The notes: generated by a model not told the origin, from the letters alone. 64,000 nt of DNA from Desulfosarcina alkanivorans (GCF_009688945.1 NZ_AP021874.1:6014001-6078000), one strand, 5' to 3'; counted from the stretch's first letter, positions 26,162 through 34,519 are shown. Numbers and translations: made by a program.

Positions 26162-26959
26162 ATGAAAAAACGAATTACAATCATTTACCTTATCGGAATG
26201 CACCTGCTACTGACAGTGGTTCTGCTCAAGAGCGATTTTATCGAACGGTTGCAGACCAAGCTTGGCATCCGACAATCGGAATTGTCTGCAGAAATCACCC
26301 AGCACTTTCAACGAATGCTTTGCTATCATAAGCGAGTAGACGGAAACGTGCCGGACGGATCGGTGATCTTCATCGGCGATAGCATCACACAAGGCTTGTG
26401 CGTCTCAGCAGTTACGTGCCCTTCGGTGAACTATGGGATCGGAAGTGACACGACTCTTGGCGTTCTCAAACGTCTCCCAGATTACAGGTCAATCGACAGG
26501 GCAAGTGTGGTCCTTCTCGCCATCGGCATAAACGACATGAAAAGACGCTCAAACGACGAGATACTCGAAAACTACCGACTCATTATTGAGAAAATCCCAA
26601 AGACCACTCCAATCGTTTTCAGTGCCGTGCTTCCTCTTGATGAAGAGTCGAGGGAGGAACGGCAAGGCCGAAACCAAGATCGCATCAAGCTGCTAAACTC
26701 AAGCATCCAAAAGCTTGCCAACACCAGCAGTCGTGTCTTTTTTGTAGATGCAGGCTCCCTACTTGTTGATGCATCAGGTAACCTTGCAGATAAGTTCCAC
26801 GACGGTGATGGTGTTCATCTGAATTCAAAGGGAAATGAAATCTGGATCAACGCACTGCGAGATGGAATACAGAGAGCCCAACGAATAAGGATAGATCGTG
26901 AGAGCGAAGCGAGTCGCGATCTTATCCGGTTGTTGAACAAGCCCGATATTGAGGAATGA
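26162..26959 (+). CDS. SGNH/GDSL hydrolase, intact copy
   Basis: ATG at 26162 (MKKRITIIYLIGMHLL) directly after attC; the longer frame reads through attC and is disregarded. 265 aa with an N-terminal membrane anchor or signal (residues 5-24). SGNH blocks: block I FIGDSITQG (catalytic Ser), block II Gly in GIGSDT, block III GINDM (Asn), block V DGVHLNSKG (Asp and His). These enzymes deacylate or de-esterify lipids, peptidoglycan O-acetyl groups or polysaccharides outside the cytoplasm; the substrate is unknown. The last 28 codons are encoded by the attC itself (26876-26938) and beyond, so the C-terminal tail is a read-through of the recombination site. Confidence 0.88.
   Translation: MKKRITIIYLIGMHLLLTVVLLKSDFIERLQTKLGIRQSELSAEITQHFQRMLCYHKRVDGNVPDGSVIFIGDSITQGLCVSAVTCPSVNYGIGSDTTLGVLKRLPDYRSIDRASVVLLAIGINDMKRRSNDEILENYRLIIEKIPKTTPIVFSAVLPLDEESREERQGRNQDRIKLLNSSIQKLANTSSRVFFVDAGSLLVDASGNLADKFHDGDGVHLNSKGNEIWINALRDGIQRAQRIRIDRESEASRDLIRLLNKPDIEE
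26876..26938 (+). other. attC site inside the 3' end of the SGNH gene
   Basis: R'' GCCCAAC (26876-26882), stem GATAGATCGTGAG / GCGATCTTATC around GCGAAGCGAG, R' GTTGAAC (26932-26938). A closely related attC follows the DUF2584-like gene at 30397-30459. Confidence 0.8.
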
Positions 26960-26980
26960 TCTATTTATAAAGGAAATTAC

Positions 26981-27150
26981 TCAACTTTCGGGATTCGCTA
27001 AAAATTGTATTGTTTTATAATAACAGTAAGATATCTTTGGTAACGTCGAAAAAGTACAAGCTGCATTGCCAATAAAACACTGCTATTTGTATCGAACACG
27101 ATACGTAACCAATTGAATTTACATGTAGCTAAACGAATCCCGAAAGTTGA
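26981..27150. mobile_element. 170-bp MITE with 17-bp terminal inverted repeats
   Basis: Left end TCAACTTTCGGGATTCG, right end its exact complement CGAATCCCGAAAGTTGA, flanked on both sides by the 8-bp direct repeat GAAATTAC (26973-26980, 27151-27158). The interior is AT-rich with no coding frame. These are the hallmarks of a non-autonomous DDE transposon; the parental element is not in the window. Confidence 0.85.
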
Positions 27151-27170
27151 GAAATTACTTTTTCGGAAGA

Positions 27171-27287
27171 ATGCAGGTAATAAAGCTCTTTGATAATCGT
27201 GACTTTTTTTGGGCGTACCGGTGCGACGGCCTTATCGTCGCAAGGCCGGGAAAAACGGTTAATCTTCCGCTAAGGATCGAGCTTTAA
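27171..27287 (+). CDS. Possible small ORF, 38 aa
   Basis: ATG at 27171 with GGAAGA just upstream encodes a 38-residue basic/aromatic peptide (MQVIKLFDNRDFFWAYR...). No family is recognised. It may be the truncated start of a cassette gene, since the MITE sits just upstream and the next 280 bp contain nothing recognisable. Confidence 0.3.
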   Translation: MQVIKLFDNRDFFWAYRCDGLIVARPGKTVNLPLRIEL

Positions 27288-27576
27288 AATCCAAATAGAA
27301 TCAGCGGCTCAGTTCAACGAGAATTATGTTTTGGCTATGCAAAACATGAATTCCTTATTCGATAAGTACGCCAAAGTGGAATAGTAGATACTAAGGGAGC
27401 TTAAGTCAATCAAACAAATTGTATTGACTAAACAACAGTTTATGATAGTCTTCGCAAGATTGCGAAATATTCGAATAAAATTCATTTTTGTTGTAAAATA
27501 GTCTTTTTTGCAGAAAGACAGATTTCCACTGAATAAATAAGTTACACGTCAGTACTGATGAAAATTGGTGTTTAAA
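27288..27576. other. Gene-free AT-rich interval
   Basis: No coding frame or attC core is seen. A TTGTAT-16 nt-TATGAT arrangement near 27417-27444 could be a weak promoter for the DUF3465 gene. The rest is unexplained. Confidence 0.3.
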
Positions 27577-28038
27577 ATGAAAAAACTCCTTATAATATTC
27601 TTAATTTGTTTAGGGGCATATGCACTCGTATCCCGATATCCTGATAGTTTTTCTCTGAACTCTATAAAAACACTCCTGCCTTTTTCAAAAACAGAGCTTT
27701 CCACAAGCGATAGAGCTTTAAAAAATGCTTTTGAAAATAAAATAAACGGATTTCAAGTCGGTGGGTCAGGTAAAGTAATCATAATTCTACCAGACGATAA
27801 TCAAGGTAGCAGGCACCAACGTTTTATTCTCAAATTGGAGTCCAGCCAAACACTGTTGATCGCTCACAACATCGACCTTGCCCCAAAAATCGAAAACCTT
27901 AAAGTCGATGATCATGTCAATTTTTATGGTCGATACGAGTGGAACTCAAAGGGTGGCGTTATTCACTGGACACACCATGATCCAAATGGCCAGCATGAAG
28001 GAGGTTGGTTAAATCATGGTGGAAAAATGTATCAATAG
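27577..28038 (+). CDS. DUF3465 family protein
   Basis: The ATG at 27577 (MKKLLIIFLICLGAYAL) gives a signal peptide or anchor, so it is preferred over the TTG 12 nt upstream. The 153-aa product ends with the strongly conserved block of DUF3465: HQRFILKLESSQTLLIAHN, then DHVNFYGRYEWNSKGGVIHW and THHDPNGQHEGGWLNHGG. The family is small, exported, beta-rich (OB-like) and of unknown function; it is frequent in gammaproteobacteria and in integrons. A consensus-like attC follows 13 nt after the stop. Confidence 0.85.
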   Translation: MKKLLIIFLICLGAYALVSRYPDSFSLNSIKTLLPFSKTELSTSDRALKNAFENKINGFQVGGSGKVIIILPDDNQGSRHQRFILKLESSQTLLIAHNIDLAPKIENLKVDDHVNFYGRYEWNSKGGVIHWTHHDPNGQHEGGWLNHGGKMYQ

Positions 28039-28050
28039 GCTTTCAAAAAC

Positions 28051-28119
28051 GTGTAACCACGGTATAAACTCGGAACGGGGCCAAACTGCGGCCCCGCCCG
28101 GTTATGCCGAATGTTAAAG
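28051..28119 (+). other. attC site
   Basis: R'' GTGTAAC (28051-28057), stem CGGAACGGGGCC aaactgc GGCCCCGCCCG, R' GTTAAAG (28113-28119). Short classical attC. Confidence 0.8.
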
Positions 28120-28132
28120 GTCAAAATATAAA

Positions 28133-28426
28133 ATGCTGGAACAATTGGCTGGTATAATCCTATTAGGAATAGTTGTTTTTTATTTCTACTGGATTGTTTC
28201 AGCTGCAAGAAAATCTATAAAAGAATGGGCACCAATAAACGAGCTGACCATTATTTCAAAGCAATTTAGAATGTTTCGCACAGGTCCATTCATATTAACA
28301 TGCAATAGGCCTGTATATAGAATTATTACTCAAGACACAAAAAACACTAAAAAGATTTATTGGATTAGATGCAATTCTTTTTTTTGTTTTAATCCAAGTA
28401 ATCTTGAGGTTCGCACAGGAAAATAA
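28133..28426 (+). CDS. Small single-pass membrane protein (cassette)
   Basis: 97 aa with one N-terminal transmembrane helix (LAGIILLGIVVFYFYWIVSA) followed by a basic cytoplasmic or periplasmic tail containing two cysteines (RCNSFFCFN). AAAGG about 10 nt upstream could serve as ribosome-binding site. No known family. Its position between two attC sites, 13 nt after the R' box, supports a genuine cassette gene. Confidence 0.6.
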   Translation: MLEQLAGIILLGIVVFYFYWIVSAARKSIKEWAPINELTIISKQFRMFRTGPFILTCNRPVYRIITQDTKNTKKIYWIRCNSFFCFNPSNLEVRTGK

Positions 28427-28430
28427 GAGC

Positions 28431-28671
28431 CTTTAACCATCTTCTGCTCCCGACGCTCGTTCCTCGCGCCTGAGAGCAGAACGATAAGCTGGACCGCTCC
28501 GCGCTCCAGCTTATCGTCGCCGGCTGCTTCGCCATGGGCCTGAACGTGTCGCGCTGCGCGCTCCACTTATCAGGCCCATGAAGCCGACTGCGATTCTCGC
28601 CTCCGGCCCGAAATTAAAACCATTTCGTTCCGGAGGCTGCGAGTCTCGCGGCTCATCCGGCGACGTTAGGT
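28431..28671 (+). repeat. attC plus full composite module (copy G)
   Basis: R'' CTTTAAC (28431-28437), stem TTCTGCTCCCGACGCTCG / CGCGCCTGAGAGCAGAA, module from GATAAGC (28483) with both nested hairpins, R' GTTAGGT (28665-28671). Confidence 0.8.
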
Positions 28672-28689
28672 GCGAAGGAGCAACATTTT

Positions 28690-30033
28690 ATGCATAAAGC
28701 TAAATGGTCGCCCTTATGTAATGCTTTAAATACTTATGCTGAGTCTGGTAAAGGGCCACTTGATTATGTTAGAAGTCGGTCCGAAATTTTGAAAACTATA
28801 CTGTTTTCAAGAAATATATTATTGCCGGCTCCTTCGTTACTTTGCAACCCTTGCGTTCAGGATTGGTTAAATGATGATCCAGAATTGATAGAATTCCTTT
28901 TGTCAACGAACAAAATTGTTAGTGTCTTAGATAATGATAGTAAGGATTTTACGTCCTTATTTAATTGGTTATATAATCGATCTTCGGTATCTTTACGATG
29001 GGTTGATGATCAAATTATAGAGAATACAGCAAAATACTTAGATAAAATGTACGCCTCAACAATGTCACATAGTACGAATTTTAATCACAACACACGTTTT
29101 ATCTCATTAGATCAACTATCAAGCAGGAAGACACAATTGTCACTATCATTTGTTAATAATATTGATAGGTTGGTGAATGGTCTTGAAATTTTTAAAGATG
29201 ATTTGAAGCAATATGCTTTGGATGAGTTAGATAGAGTCGGCACTTTACACGGCACTTGGTGGAATAATTTAGGCAAAAAAATTGATAAGAGGTTAAATGC
29301 TTATGATGAAATATTAAGTGAAGTTGGAACAATGGTATTTGACTTTGCGTATGCCTCTTGTGTCGGTGAAATCGTAGCAGGACATCCATATGGACAAGCC
29401 CCGTCAAGGCTTGTAGATGTTTCAAAAGAATTTTTGCCTAAAAACGATTTCGAGATAGATTTTATTAATGAAGATACAAGAGATATTGATGCGACGATAC
29501 TGAAAGATCATGTATTAGTGTGTATTACCAAAGAACAATTCATCATCTTGGAGAATGAAACACGAACACAGAAAAATATTTATTTAAAAGCAATAGACGA
29601 ATTGATGATTATGCCATCGAATGAAAACTTGATGGAAGCCAAATCAAGATTGGATGAATATGTCATTAGTTTGAGCCTTACGCTAAAAGATAAGGATTTT
29701 GGAATCGTTCATTTAAACAAAGAAAAGGTACGCTCTGCGGATAGTTCTTTAAAAATATGGCGATCCGCAGAAACTTTGTTCTGTTCCATTTGTGTTGGTG
29801 CTGCTGCATGCGGATTATCAAAATACATATCTGGTTCAGGTTCTAATATTGGGTTGATGTTAACTTTTTTTGCAAGCGCAATAACACTGCCTGTTAAAAA
29901 ATATTTTTCTTCGAAAATAAAAGAAACTCAGGGTATATTATCTGAAAGACAACGTGTGCTGGACTATAAAAGGCCTATCAGTATGTCACTAAGAGTTAAA
30001 ATACCTGATGATCAAGGCACAAAGGAGAAATAG
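28690..30033 (+). CDS. Unknown 447-aa protein with C-terminal membrane hairpin
   Basis: ATG at 28690 with AAGGAG 10 nt upstream. The first 340 residues are soluble and mostly helical with no motif I recognise. A hydrophobic hairpin follows at about residues 362-410 (LFCSICVGAAACGLSKYI and GLMLTFFASAITLPVKKYF), then a charged tail. Its stop is only 2 nt before the next ATG and the ribosome-binding site of that gene lies within it, so the pair is cotranslated from one cassette. Size, composition and pairing resemble membrane-effector defence cassettes, but that is inference only. Confidence 0.6.
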   Translation: MHKAKWSPLCNALNTYAESGKGPLDYVRSRSEILKTILFSRNILLPAPSLLCNPCVQDWLNDDPELIEFLLSTNKIVSVLDNDSKDFTSLFNWLYNRSSVSLRWVDDQIIENTAKYLDKMYASTMSHSTNFNHNTRFISLDQLSSRKTQLSLSFVNNIDRLVNGLEIFKDDLKQYALDELDRVGTLHGTWWNNLGKKIDKRLNAYDEILSEVGTMVFDFAYASCVGEIVAGHPYGQAPSRLVDVSKEFLPKNDFEIDFINEDTRDIDATILKDHVLVCITKEQFIILENETRTQKNIYLKAIDELMIMPSNENLMEAKSRLDEYVISLSLTLKDKDFGIVHLNKEKVRSADSSLKIWRSAETLFCSICVGAAACGLSKYISGSGSNIGLMLTFFASAITLPVKKYFSSKIKETQGILSERQRVLDYKRPISMSLRVKIPDDQGTKEK

Positions 30034-30035
30034 AG

Positions 30036-30380
30036 ATGGGTTTCCCAGTAGAATTTAATTGGGCTCTAAAGTTAAAAACTAAGCAAGGTTTAGTTGATAA
30101 AGATATCGAGGTTGGAGTTGAGTATAACTTCAAAAAAGATGAACATAGAATATATCCTCTCAACATGCCAATTGATTTGATAAATGGGAATTGGGAAACG
30201 ATAGCCAAAGTTATCGTAACAGAGTTTTCCATCATAAATCAAAACACAATCGGAAAATATAAAATACTGCGAATATATTCTGAAGAAGAACAAAAATTTC
30301 TTACTAATTATTGGAGAGAAACAATACAGTTCATAAAAGGTGGCAAAATAGATGACTATTCAACATTCAGCGTCACATAA
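30036..30380 (+). CDS. DUF2584-like small protein, partner of the 447-aa protein
   Basis: ATG at 30036 with AAGGAG at about 30022. The 114-aa product opens MGFPVEFNWALKLK and contains HRIYPLNMPIDL; this resembles the short DUF2584 proteins of Bacillales (MGMPxEFN...RIYPIDIP), which are of unknown function. The C-terminal third (EEEQKFLTNYWRETIQF) is extra. It has no membrane segment. Tight coupling to the upstream gene suggests a two-component cassette, perhaps regulator or sensor plus membrane effector. Confidence 0.6.
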   Translation: MGFPVEFNWALKLKTKQGLVDKDIEVGVEYNFKKDEHRIYPLNMPIDLINGNWETIAKVIVTEFSIINQNTIGKYKILRIYSEEEQKFLTNYWRETIQFIKGGKIDDYSTFSVT

Positions 30381-30396
30381 AAGTATAAAAAATATC

Positions 30397-30459
30397 ACCT
30401 AACGAATAAGGATAGATCGTGAGAGCGAAGCGAACCACGATCTTATCCTGTAGTTGGAC
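30397..30459 (+). other. attC site
   Basis: R'' ACCTAAC (30397-30403), stem GATAGATCGTGAG / CACGATCTTATC, R' GTTGGAC (30453-30459). Same subtype as 26876-26938. Confidence 0.8.
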
Positions 30460-30544
30460 AAGCCCGCCGCAATTCAGGCAGTGTCTATAATATAGGCAAA
30501 TATCTTTTTTCAAATGTTATGTTATGTGCTTCAGAGGATAAATA

Positions 30545-31139
30545 ATGATCAGGGAAGCGACAAAAGAAGATTGCTTAAAATTAGCGGCATTGTCTATTCA
30601 AGTGTGAAACAGAAGATAGTTTTTATAAATTTTACGGTGCAAAGACATTAGCTGGAGTAAGTAATAAACTTTTTCTTTCACCGCGATTAAAAGATCAACC
30701 GGAAAATATTCAAAAATATTTAACTCATGAGTTGTCACATTTGCATTTATATCAACAGATAGGTCTACTCAAGCTTAGAAAGCTTCCATTTTGGTTTAAA
30801 GAAGGTTTTATTACGTTTGTTTCTGATGGAGGTGGCGCTGGAACAGTTTCTGAATTAGAAGCGACAGAATTAATCAAAAATGGTAATTACTTTGTACCTA
30901 ATTTAGAGGATGGTTTATTCTCACAAAAAAGTGCATCACATTGGGGACTCAATCATCATATGATGTACAGGCAAAATATGATGTTTATATCTTTTCTTAG
31001 AACTGAAGATGAAAAAGGATTTCGTAGGTTTTTATTAATGATTCAGGATGGTGATGATTTTCAAAATGCATTTATCACTTCATTTGATAAGAGCTTAGAC
31101 GATTTATGGCAAAAATTTTTATTAAACTATAAAGGCTAA
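30545..31139 (+). pseudogene. Chimeric remnant: GNAT N-terminus joined to peptidase-MA-like gene
   Basis: The first 20 codons (MIREATKEDCLKLAALSIQV, stop 30605-30607) are the start of a GNAT acetyltransferase. From about 30608 the sequence is an unrelated open frame (ETEDSFYKFYGAKTLAG...) that continues as a metallopeptidase-like protein: HELSHLHLYQQ (HExxH zinc motif), then LPFWFKEGF (the downstream Glu of gluzincins/peptidase MA family). Its own N-terminus is missing. The join looks like a deletion fusing two adjacent cassettes and removing the attC between them. The longest in-frame ATG (30732) starts just before the zinc motif, so a short product could still be made. Confidence 0.7.
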
Positions 31140-31261
31140 CAAAAACAATGAAGCGGGAGCTGGATAAGCGTCGGCTTTTTAATATCAGTCGTTTACTAAT
31201 ATATGTTGCTTCATTAAAATATTTTACAAGGGCTCCCTCCCCCTTATTGTTGGCGTTAAAC
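31134..31261 (+). other. attC site, long
   Basis: R'' GGCTAAC (31134-31140) overlaps the preceding stop codon; arms CAATGAAGCGGGAGC and GGGCTCCCTCCCCCTTATTG pair imperfectly around a long loop; R' GTTAAAC (31255-31261). Confidence 0.75.
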
Positions 31262-31264
31262 GAT

Positions 31265-31693
31265 ATGAAATCTAAATTTAAATGGATAATTATTACTTTT
31301 AGCTCAATCTTTGCTCTTGTCATTATTGTTATTGCTTGTGGTTACTCCTACTTCTATATTGGTTTTCCACCGCGAAAAAATGGGATTGAACGTCTTAATT
31401 CAATTTCCCATTTTGGTTTATCAGATAGGAAGGTCTATTACGGTACAACTGGTGGTTTTGATGATTGGCAAGAATACTTCAAGTTTAATGCAACTAAAGA
31501 AGAAGTTAATAAGATTGTGCTTCAATTAAAAATGGGAAAAATGCAGAAACATTCCATTTCACATCCTTCTTATTACTGGTGGACAGCAAAGGATGAAAAA
31601 GGAGAGGAATATTACAAATATTTAGGCTTTAGTTATTACCTGCATTATAATCCCACTAAAAAAGAGATCCATTTTGCTGAAATTCATGAATAA
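31265..31693 (+). CDS. Small membrane-anchored hypothetical protein
   Basis: ATG at 31265 (MKSKFKWIIITFSS), 3 nt after the R' box; the longer frame runs through attC and is not used. 142 aa with one N-terminal helix (residues 6-27) and a Tyr/Trp-rich extracytoplasmic domain (SHPSYYWWTAKDEKGEEYYKY, split by charge). No known family. It is a single-gene cassette. Confidence 0.6.
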   Translation: MKSKFKWIIITFSSIFALVIIVIACGYSYFYIGFPPRKNGIERLNSISHFGLSDRKVYYGTTGGFDDWQEYFKFNATKEEVNKIVLQLKMGKMQKHSISHPSYYWWTAKDEKGEEYYKYLGFSYYLHYNPTKKEIHFAEIHE

Positions 31694-31696
31694 ATC

Positions 31697-31759
31697 GTTT
31701 AACAATTTGCTACAGGTGACAGCGTAAAAACCACGCTGCCCCTGAGCAACACGTTGGCC
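31697..31759 (+). other. attC site
   Basis: R'' GTTTAAC (31697-31703), L'' AATTTGCT, stem ACAGGTGACAGCGT / ACGCTGCCCCTG, L' AGCAACAC, R' GTTGGCC (31753-31759). A textbook attC. Confidence 0.88.
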
Positions 31760-31770
31760 GGTCATGAGGA

Positions 31771-32337
31771 ATGATAATAATTCAAAAAGCTGAAGAAATC
31801 GATTTAGAGGCGCTGCGGTTGTGCGCAATTTCAGCGTTTGTTGATGATGAGAGGTATAAGCCAGACTACGCAAAACCGGGAAGTCCTCCTGGAAATGACA
31901 AAATTCATTGTCACATGAACTGGTTGAGAAACCACGATTATTTCAAATGTGTGGTTCATGATAAGATTGCTGGTGGTTGCATCGTAAAAATACATCCAGA
32001 TCATTATGAACTCTTTGGGATCTTTCTCAGCAGGATTTTTATCGGAAAAGGGATCGGCAGCAAGCTTTTACGGGGTGTGATGAATCTGTATCCAAATGAA
32101 TCATTATGGGTACTTGAAACTCCAGATTATTCAATTCGAAACCATCATTTTTATGAACGAAACGGCTTTGTTTTGAACAAAAAGATAAAACCAGATCCAA
32201 ATCTTGGATACGGATTCTTTTTATACAAAACATCGGCCATAGGGATAGGGAGTAGCCTCGCGGCTACCCCCTCCCACACCACCGGACATACGGGTCACGT
32301 ATCCGGCGGTCCGGCTGGTCAGAACAGGAGCAGATAA
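31771..32337 (+). CDS. GNAT acetyltransferase with intron-derived C-terminal tail
   Basis: ATG at 31771 directly after attC. The GNAT fold is visible: IIIQKAEEIDLEALRLCAISAF, KIAGGCIVKIHPDHYELFGI (beta4), FIGKGIGSKLLRGVM (motif A loop), NHHFYERNGFVLNKK (motif B). The native frame runs to about 32238 (FFLYKTSA), where a group II intron remnant enters the R'' box; the last 33 codons (IGIGSSLAATP...) are intron sequence and not part of the native protein. It probably still folds, because all core motifs precede the junction. The substrate is unknown. Confidence 0.8.
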   Translation: MIIIQKAEEIDLEALRLCAISAFVDDERYKPDYAKPGSPPGNDKIHCHMNWLRNHDYFKCVVHDKIAGGCIVKIHPDHYELFGIFLSRIFIGKGIGSKLLRGVMNLYPNESLWVLETPDYSIRNHHFYERNGFVLNKKIKPDPNLGYGFFLYKTSAIGIGSSLAATPSHTTGHTGHVSGGPAGQNRSR

Positions 32338-32938
32338 AAAAAACATCAATCCTGCCGGGCTAGATACAAGCACAACGCTACCGGCATTTCAGCGGGAGCT
32401 GCAATATGCCGATAAGAATATGCTCTTTTAATAACCACGACCATTTACCCATACCATTCGGCTGGGCACCGTTCGGGCCTTCGTCGGGGTGAGTGAGGCC
32501 TCCGGGTATACTTCTCCCGCTTTCGGGAGGCCCGGCTCCTTTCCACCGGCTACTATGCCCTCTGCTGACTTCTGCCACGCGATCGCCTCCCCTTGCGGTT
32601 CGGTCAGTCCGTTTCCGGACATTGCGGCAGATCTCCCGGGGTGAACACGCATCTTTGCGCACACGAGCGCCGAGTATACCTATTTGGCCTATAATGGATA
32701 GAGGACTTTACCTTGTGTTGCAGGATCGTCCCACCAAACCCGCCTGACTCGGTTCTTGTTCATCGCCCCGTGCGCTCGCGGTACCCTGCCGTAGCAAGGC
32801 GGCCTCCTTCCCAGGCACCGTCACCGGCTACCCGGTTGCCATACCGCTATACCTCTGGCTGGGTTGGGGACTTGATGAGCCTTAAAACAAAGGTTATGCT
32901 CATCGCACCCTTCAGAATACGTGCCGTGCCCGGCACAC
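32239..32938 (-). mobile_element. Group II intron remnant (class C/attC-type), ORF deleted
   Basis: On the minus strand the segment begins GTGTGCCGGGCACGG (typical group II 5' end) and ends CTATCCCTAT (AY end), with a domain V/VI-like hairpin near 32270-32330 (CCGGATACGTGACCCGTATGTCCGG, shown in two arms). An N-terminal piece of a maturase-like frame (SGNGLTEPQGEAIAWQKSAE) lies at about 32450-32664. At 700 bp it lacks the reverse transcriptase body (a full element is about 2 kb or more). It is inserted inside an attC R'' box: GGCC at 32235-32238 and AAC at 32939-32941. Confidence 0.65.
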
Positions 32939-33475
32939 AACATCTATATGGCCTCCGGTTGTCAAGGAAAAAACTTCTCCCATGGATCGGAATAATCAAT
33001 TTCTAAGCGAACCTCTTCCGTCTCTTTTCTCGGATCCCTTGACAAGCAATTCGTTGGTTCCGGCTTGCGTCTTCGGTCGCGAGCGTCAGCGCGTTTGGAT
33101 AACGCGTCTGCACCAAACATCTATCAGGATTGACTGATTTGCCAGATGGTTCTTTGACAATCAGCGTGCCACCTTAAGGCGGCTTCAGAATATATTTCGA
33201 TTCCCTTATTCCGGCGCAGTCAAAGGTATCGGCTCGTCCGACGGGCGGACGTCCAGTTAGGGTGTCACTCGGATAAGGGGCAGAACACGATCACCACCGG
33301 TCAAGCTATCCGTATGCGTGGATGGAACCGAAAGGTGCCGCCAATCAAAGCATTGAGCTTCGGGCATCGGGTCCACTCTTTTTTCGCAGTCGGGCTGCAT
33401 GTCTTAAATCGAGAGACTCAGATCCGCCCGTTTGATCTCAGTTATGCGATAAGTTGACACCTTCCGGTTCCACAT

Positions 33476-34519
33476 CTATTGATCGAAGAATCGTTTCATG
33501 TTGAACGCCTCCTTGTTTTTGAGCATAAAGTAAATGGCCCGGCCCAGCTTGTGGGTGAAGATTCCCAGAGCCTTGCCTTTATTGTATTTGTGTTCCAGTT
33601 TGGAAACGAAATACTTTGCCTGGGATGAATCCCTGAGCATGAGGATCGCGGCTTCCTTGATCGCCCATTTGAGATGGTGGTTGCCGATCTTCTTGTTGCT
33701 GTGCCCGGCCCACTTGCCGTCGGACTCTTTTACCGGCCGGATCAGCCTGGCATAGGATGAGAAATCCTGTACCCTGGGAAACCGCCTGACATCATGGACC
33801 TCGTACAGGATTACCAGGGCCAGGATCTGCCCGACACCGGGGATTGAGCGCAGCAGATATAAAGTGTGGTAATCATGCTGGCGGGCGGTTTTTTCGATAT
33901 GCCATTCAAGCTTTTTAAGAATCTGATTCATGGCATCGATCATGGCCAAGTCGACTTCGATGCTCTTTCTGACAGCCGGGTCTTCAAACCTTTCGGCGAC
34001 ACCGCCATGGTTGTATTTGCGTGACAATTTTTTCCTGAACGCCGGCAGGTTGTACTGGGTATTGGTGTTGTTAATATGGGCTACCAGTTCGCTGCATCGT
34101 CTCGACAGATACATGCGCCGGCGCAGCAGATCCCGTGTTGCCCGCCACTTGGCCGGATAGGGATAAGCGGTGGGAAAATTGCCGCCTTTGAGTAACATGG
34201 CGAGTTTGTAAGAATCGATTTTATCGTTTTTGGTTTTGCCGCCGTGGATGGCTTTCATGTATAATGCGTGTCCAAGGACGAAATCGATTTTGTGATCGGC
34301 GCACAGATCGGCCAGCCAGTACCAGCAGAAGACACATTCAACACCGACAACAACGTCTTCGATAAACGGGAACACCAGTTCGAAAAAGAGTTCCGGGTCG
34401 GTTTTGATATTCAGGTGAACAACAATTTTTCCTTTATGGTCGAGGATGCAGACATACATTTTCCTGGCATGCAGATCGACACCGCAGTAATACTTGTGCT
34501 GTCGGTTGTAAAATTTCAT
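33476..34519 (-). CDS. IS110-family DEDD transposase (copy 2)
   Basis: 347 aa from the ATG at 34519, with the protein sequence identical to copy 1 over the whole frame. An in-frame upstream extension exists (to 34786) but lies beyond the element end and has no ribosome-binding site, whereas AAAGGAGG precedes 34519. Intact DEDD and C-terminal motifs suggest activity. Confidence 0.93.
   Translation of the reverse strand: MKFYNRQHKYYCGVDLHARKMYVCILDHKGKIVVHLNIKTDPELFFELVFPFIEDVVVGVECVFCWYWLADLCADHKIDFVLGHALYMKAIHGGKTKNDKIDSYKLAMLLKGGNFPTAYPYPAKWRATRDLLRRRMYLSRRCSELVAHINNTNTQYNLPAFRKKLSRKYNHGGVAERFEDPAVRKSIEVDLAMIDAMNQILKKLEWHIEKTARQHDYHTLYLLRSIPGVGQILALVILYEVHDVRRFPRVQDFSSYARLIRPVKESDGKWAGHSNKKIGNHHLKWAIKEAAILMLRDSSQAKYFVSKLEHKYNKGKALGIFTHKLGRAIYFMLKNKEAFNMKRFFDQ

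Noticed and set aside
32240..32340. The last 33 codons of the GNAT ORF as a genuine C-terminal domain
   Set aside because: The sequence is the 3' end of a group II intron on the opposite strand; the native frame ends at the R'' box.
32493..33006. Plus-strand ORFs across the intron remnant
   Set aside because: They lie antisense to structured intron RNA and end inside IS110; no start signals.
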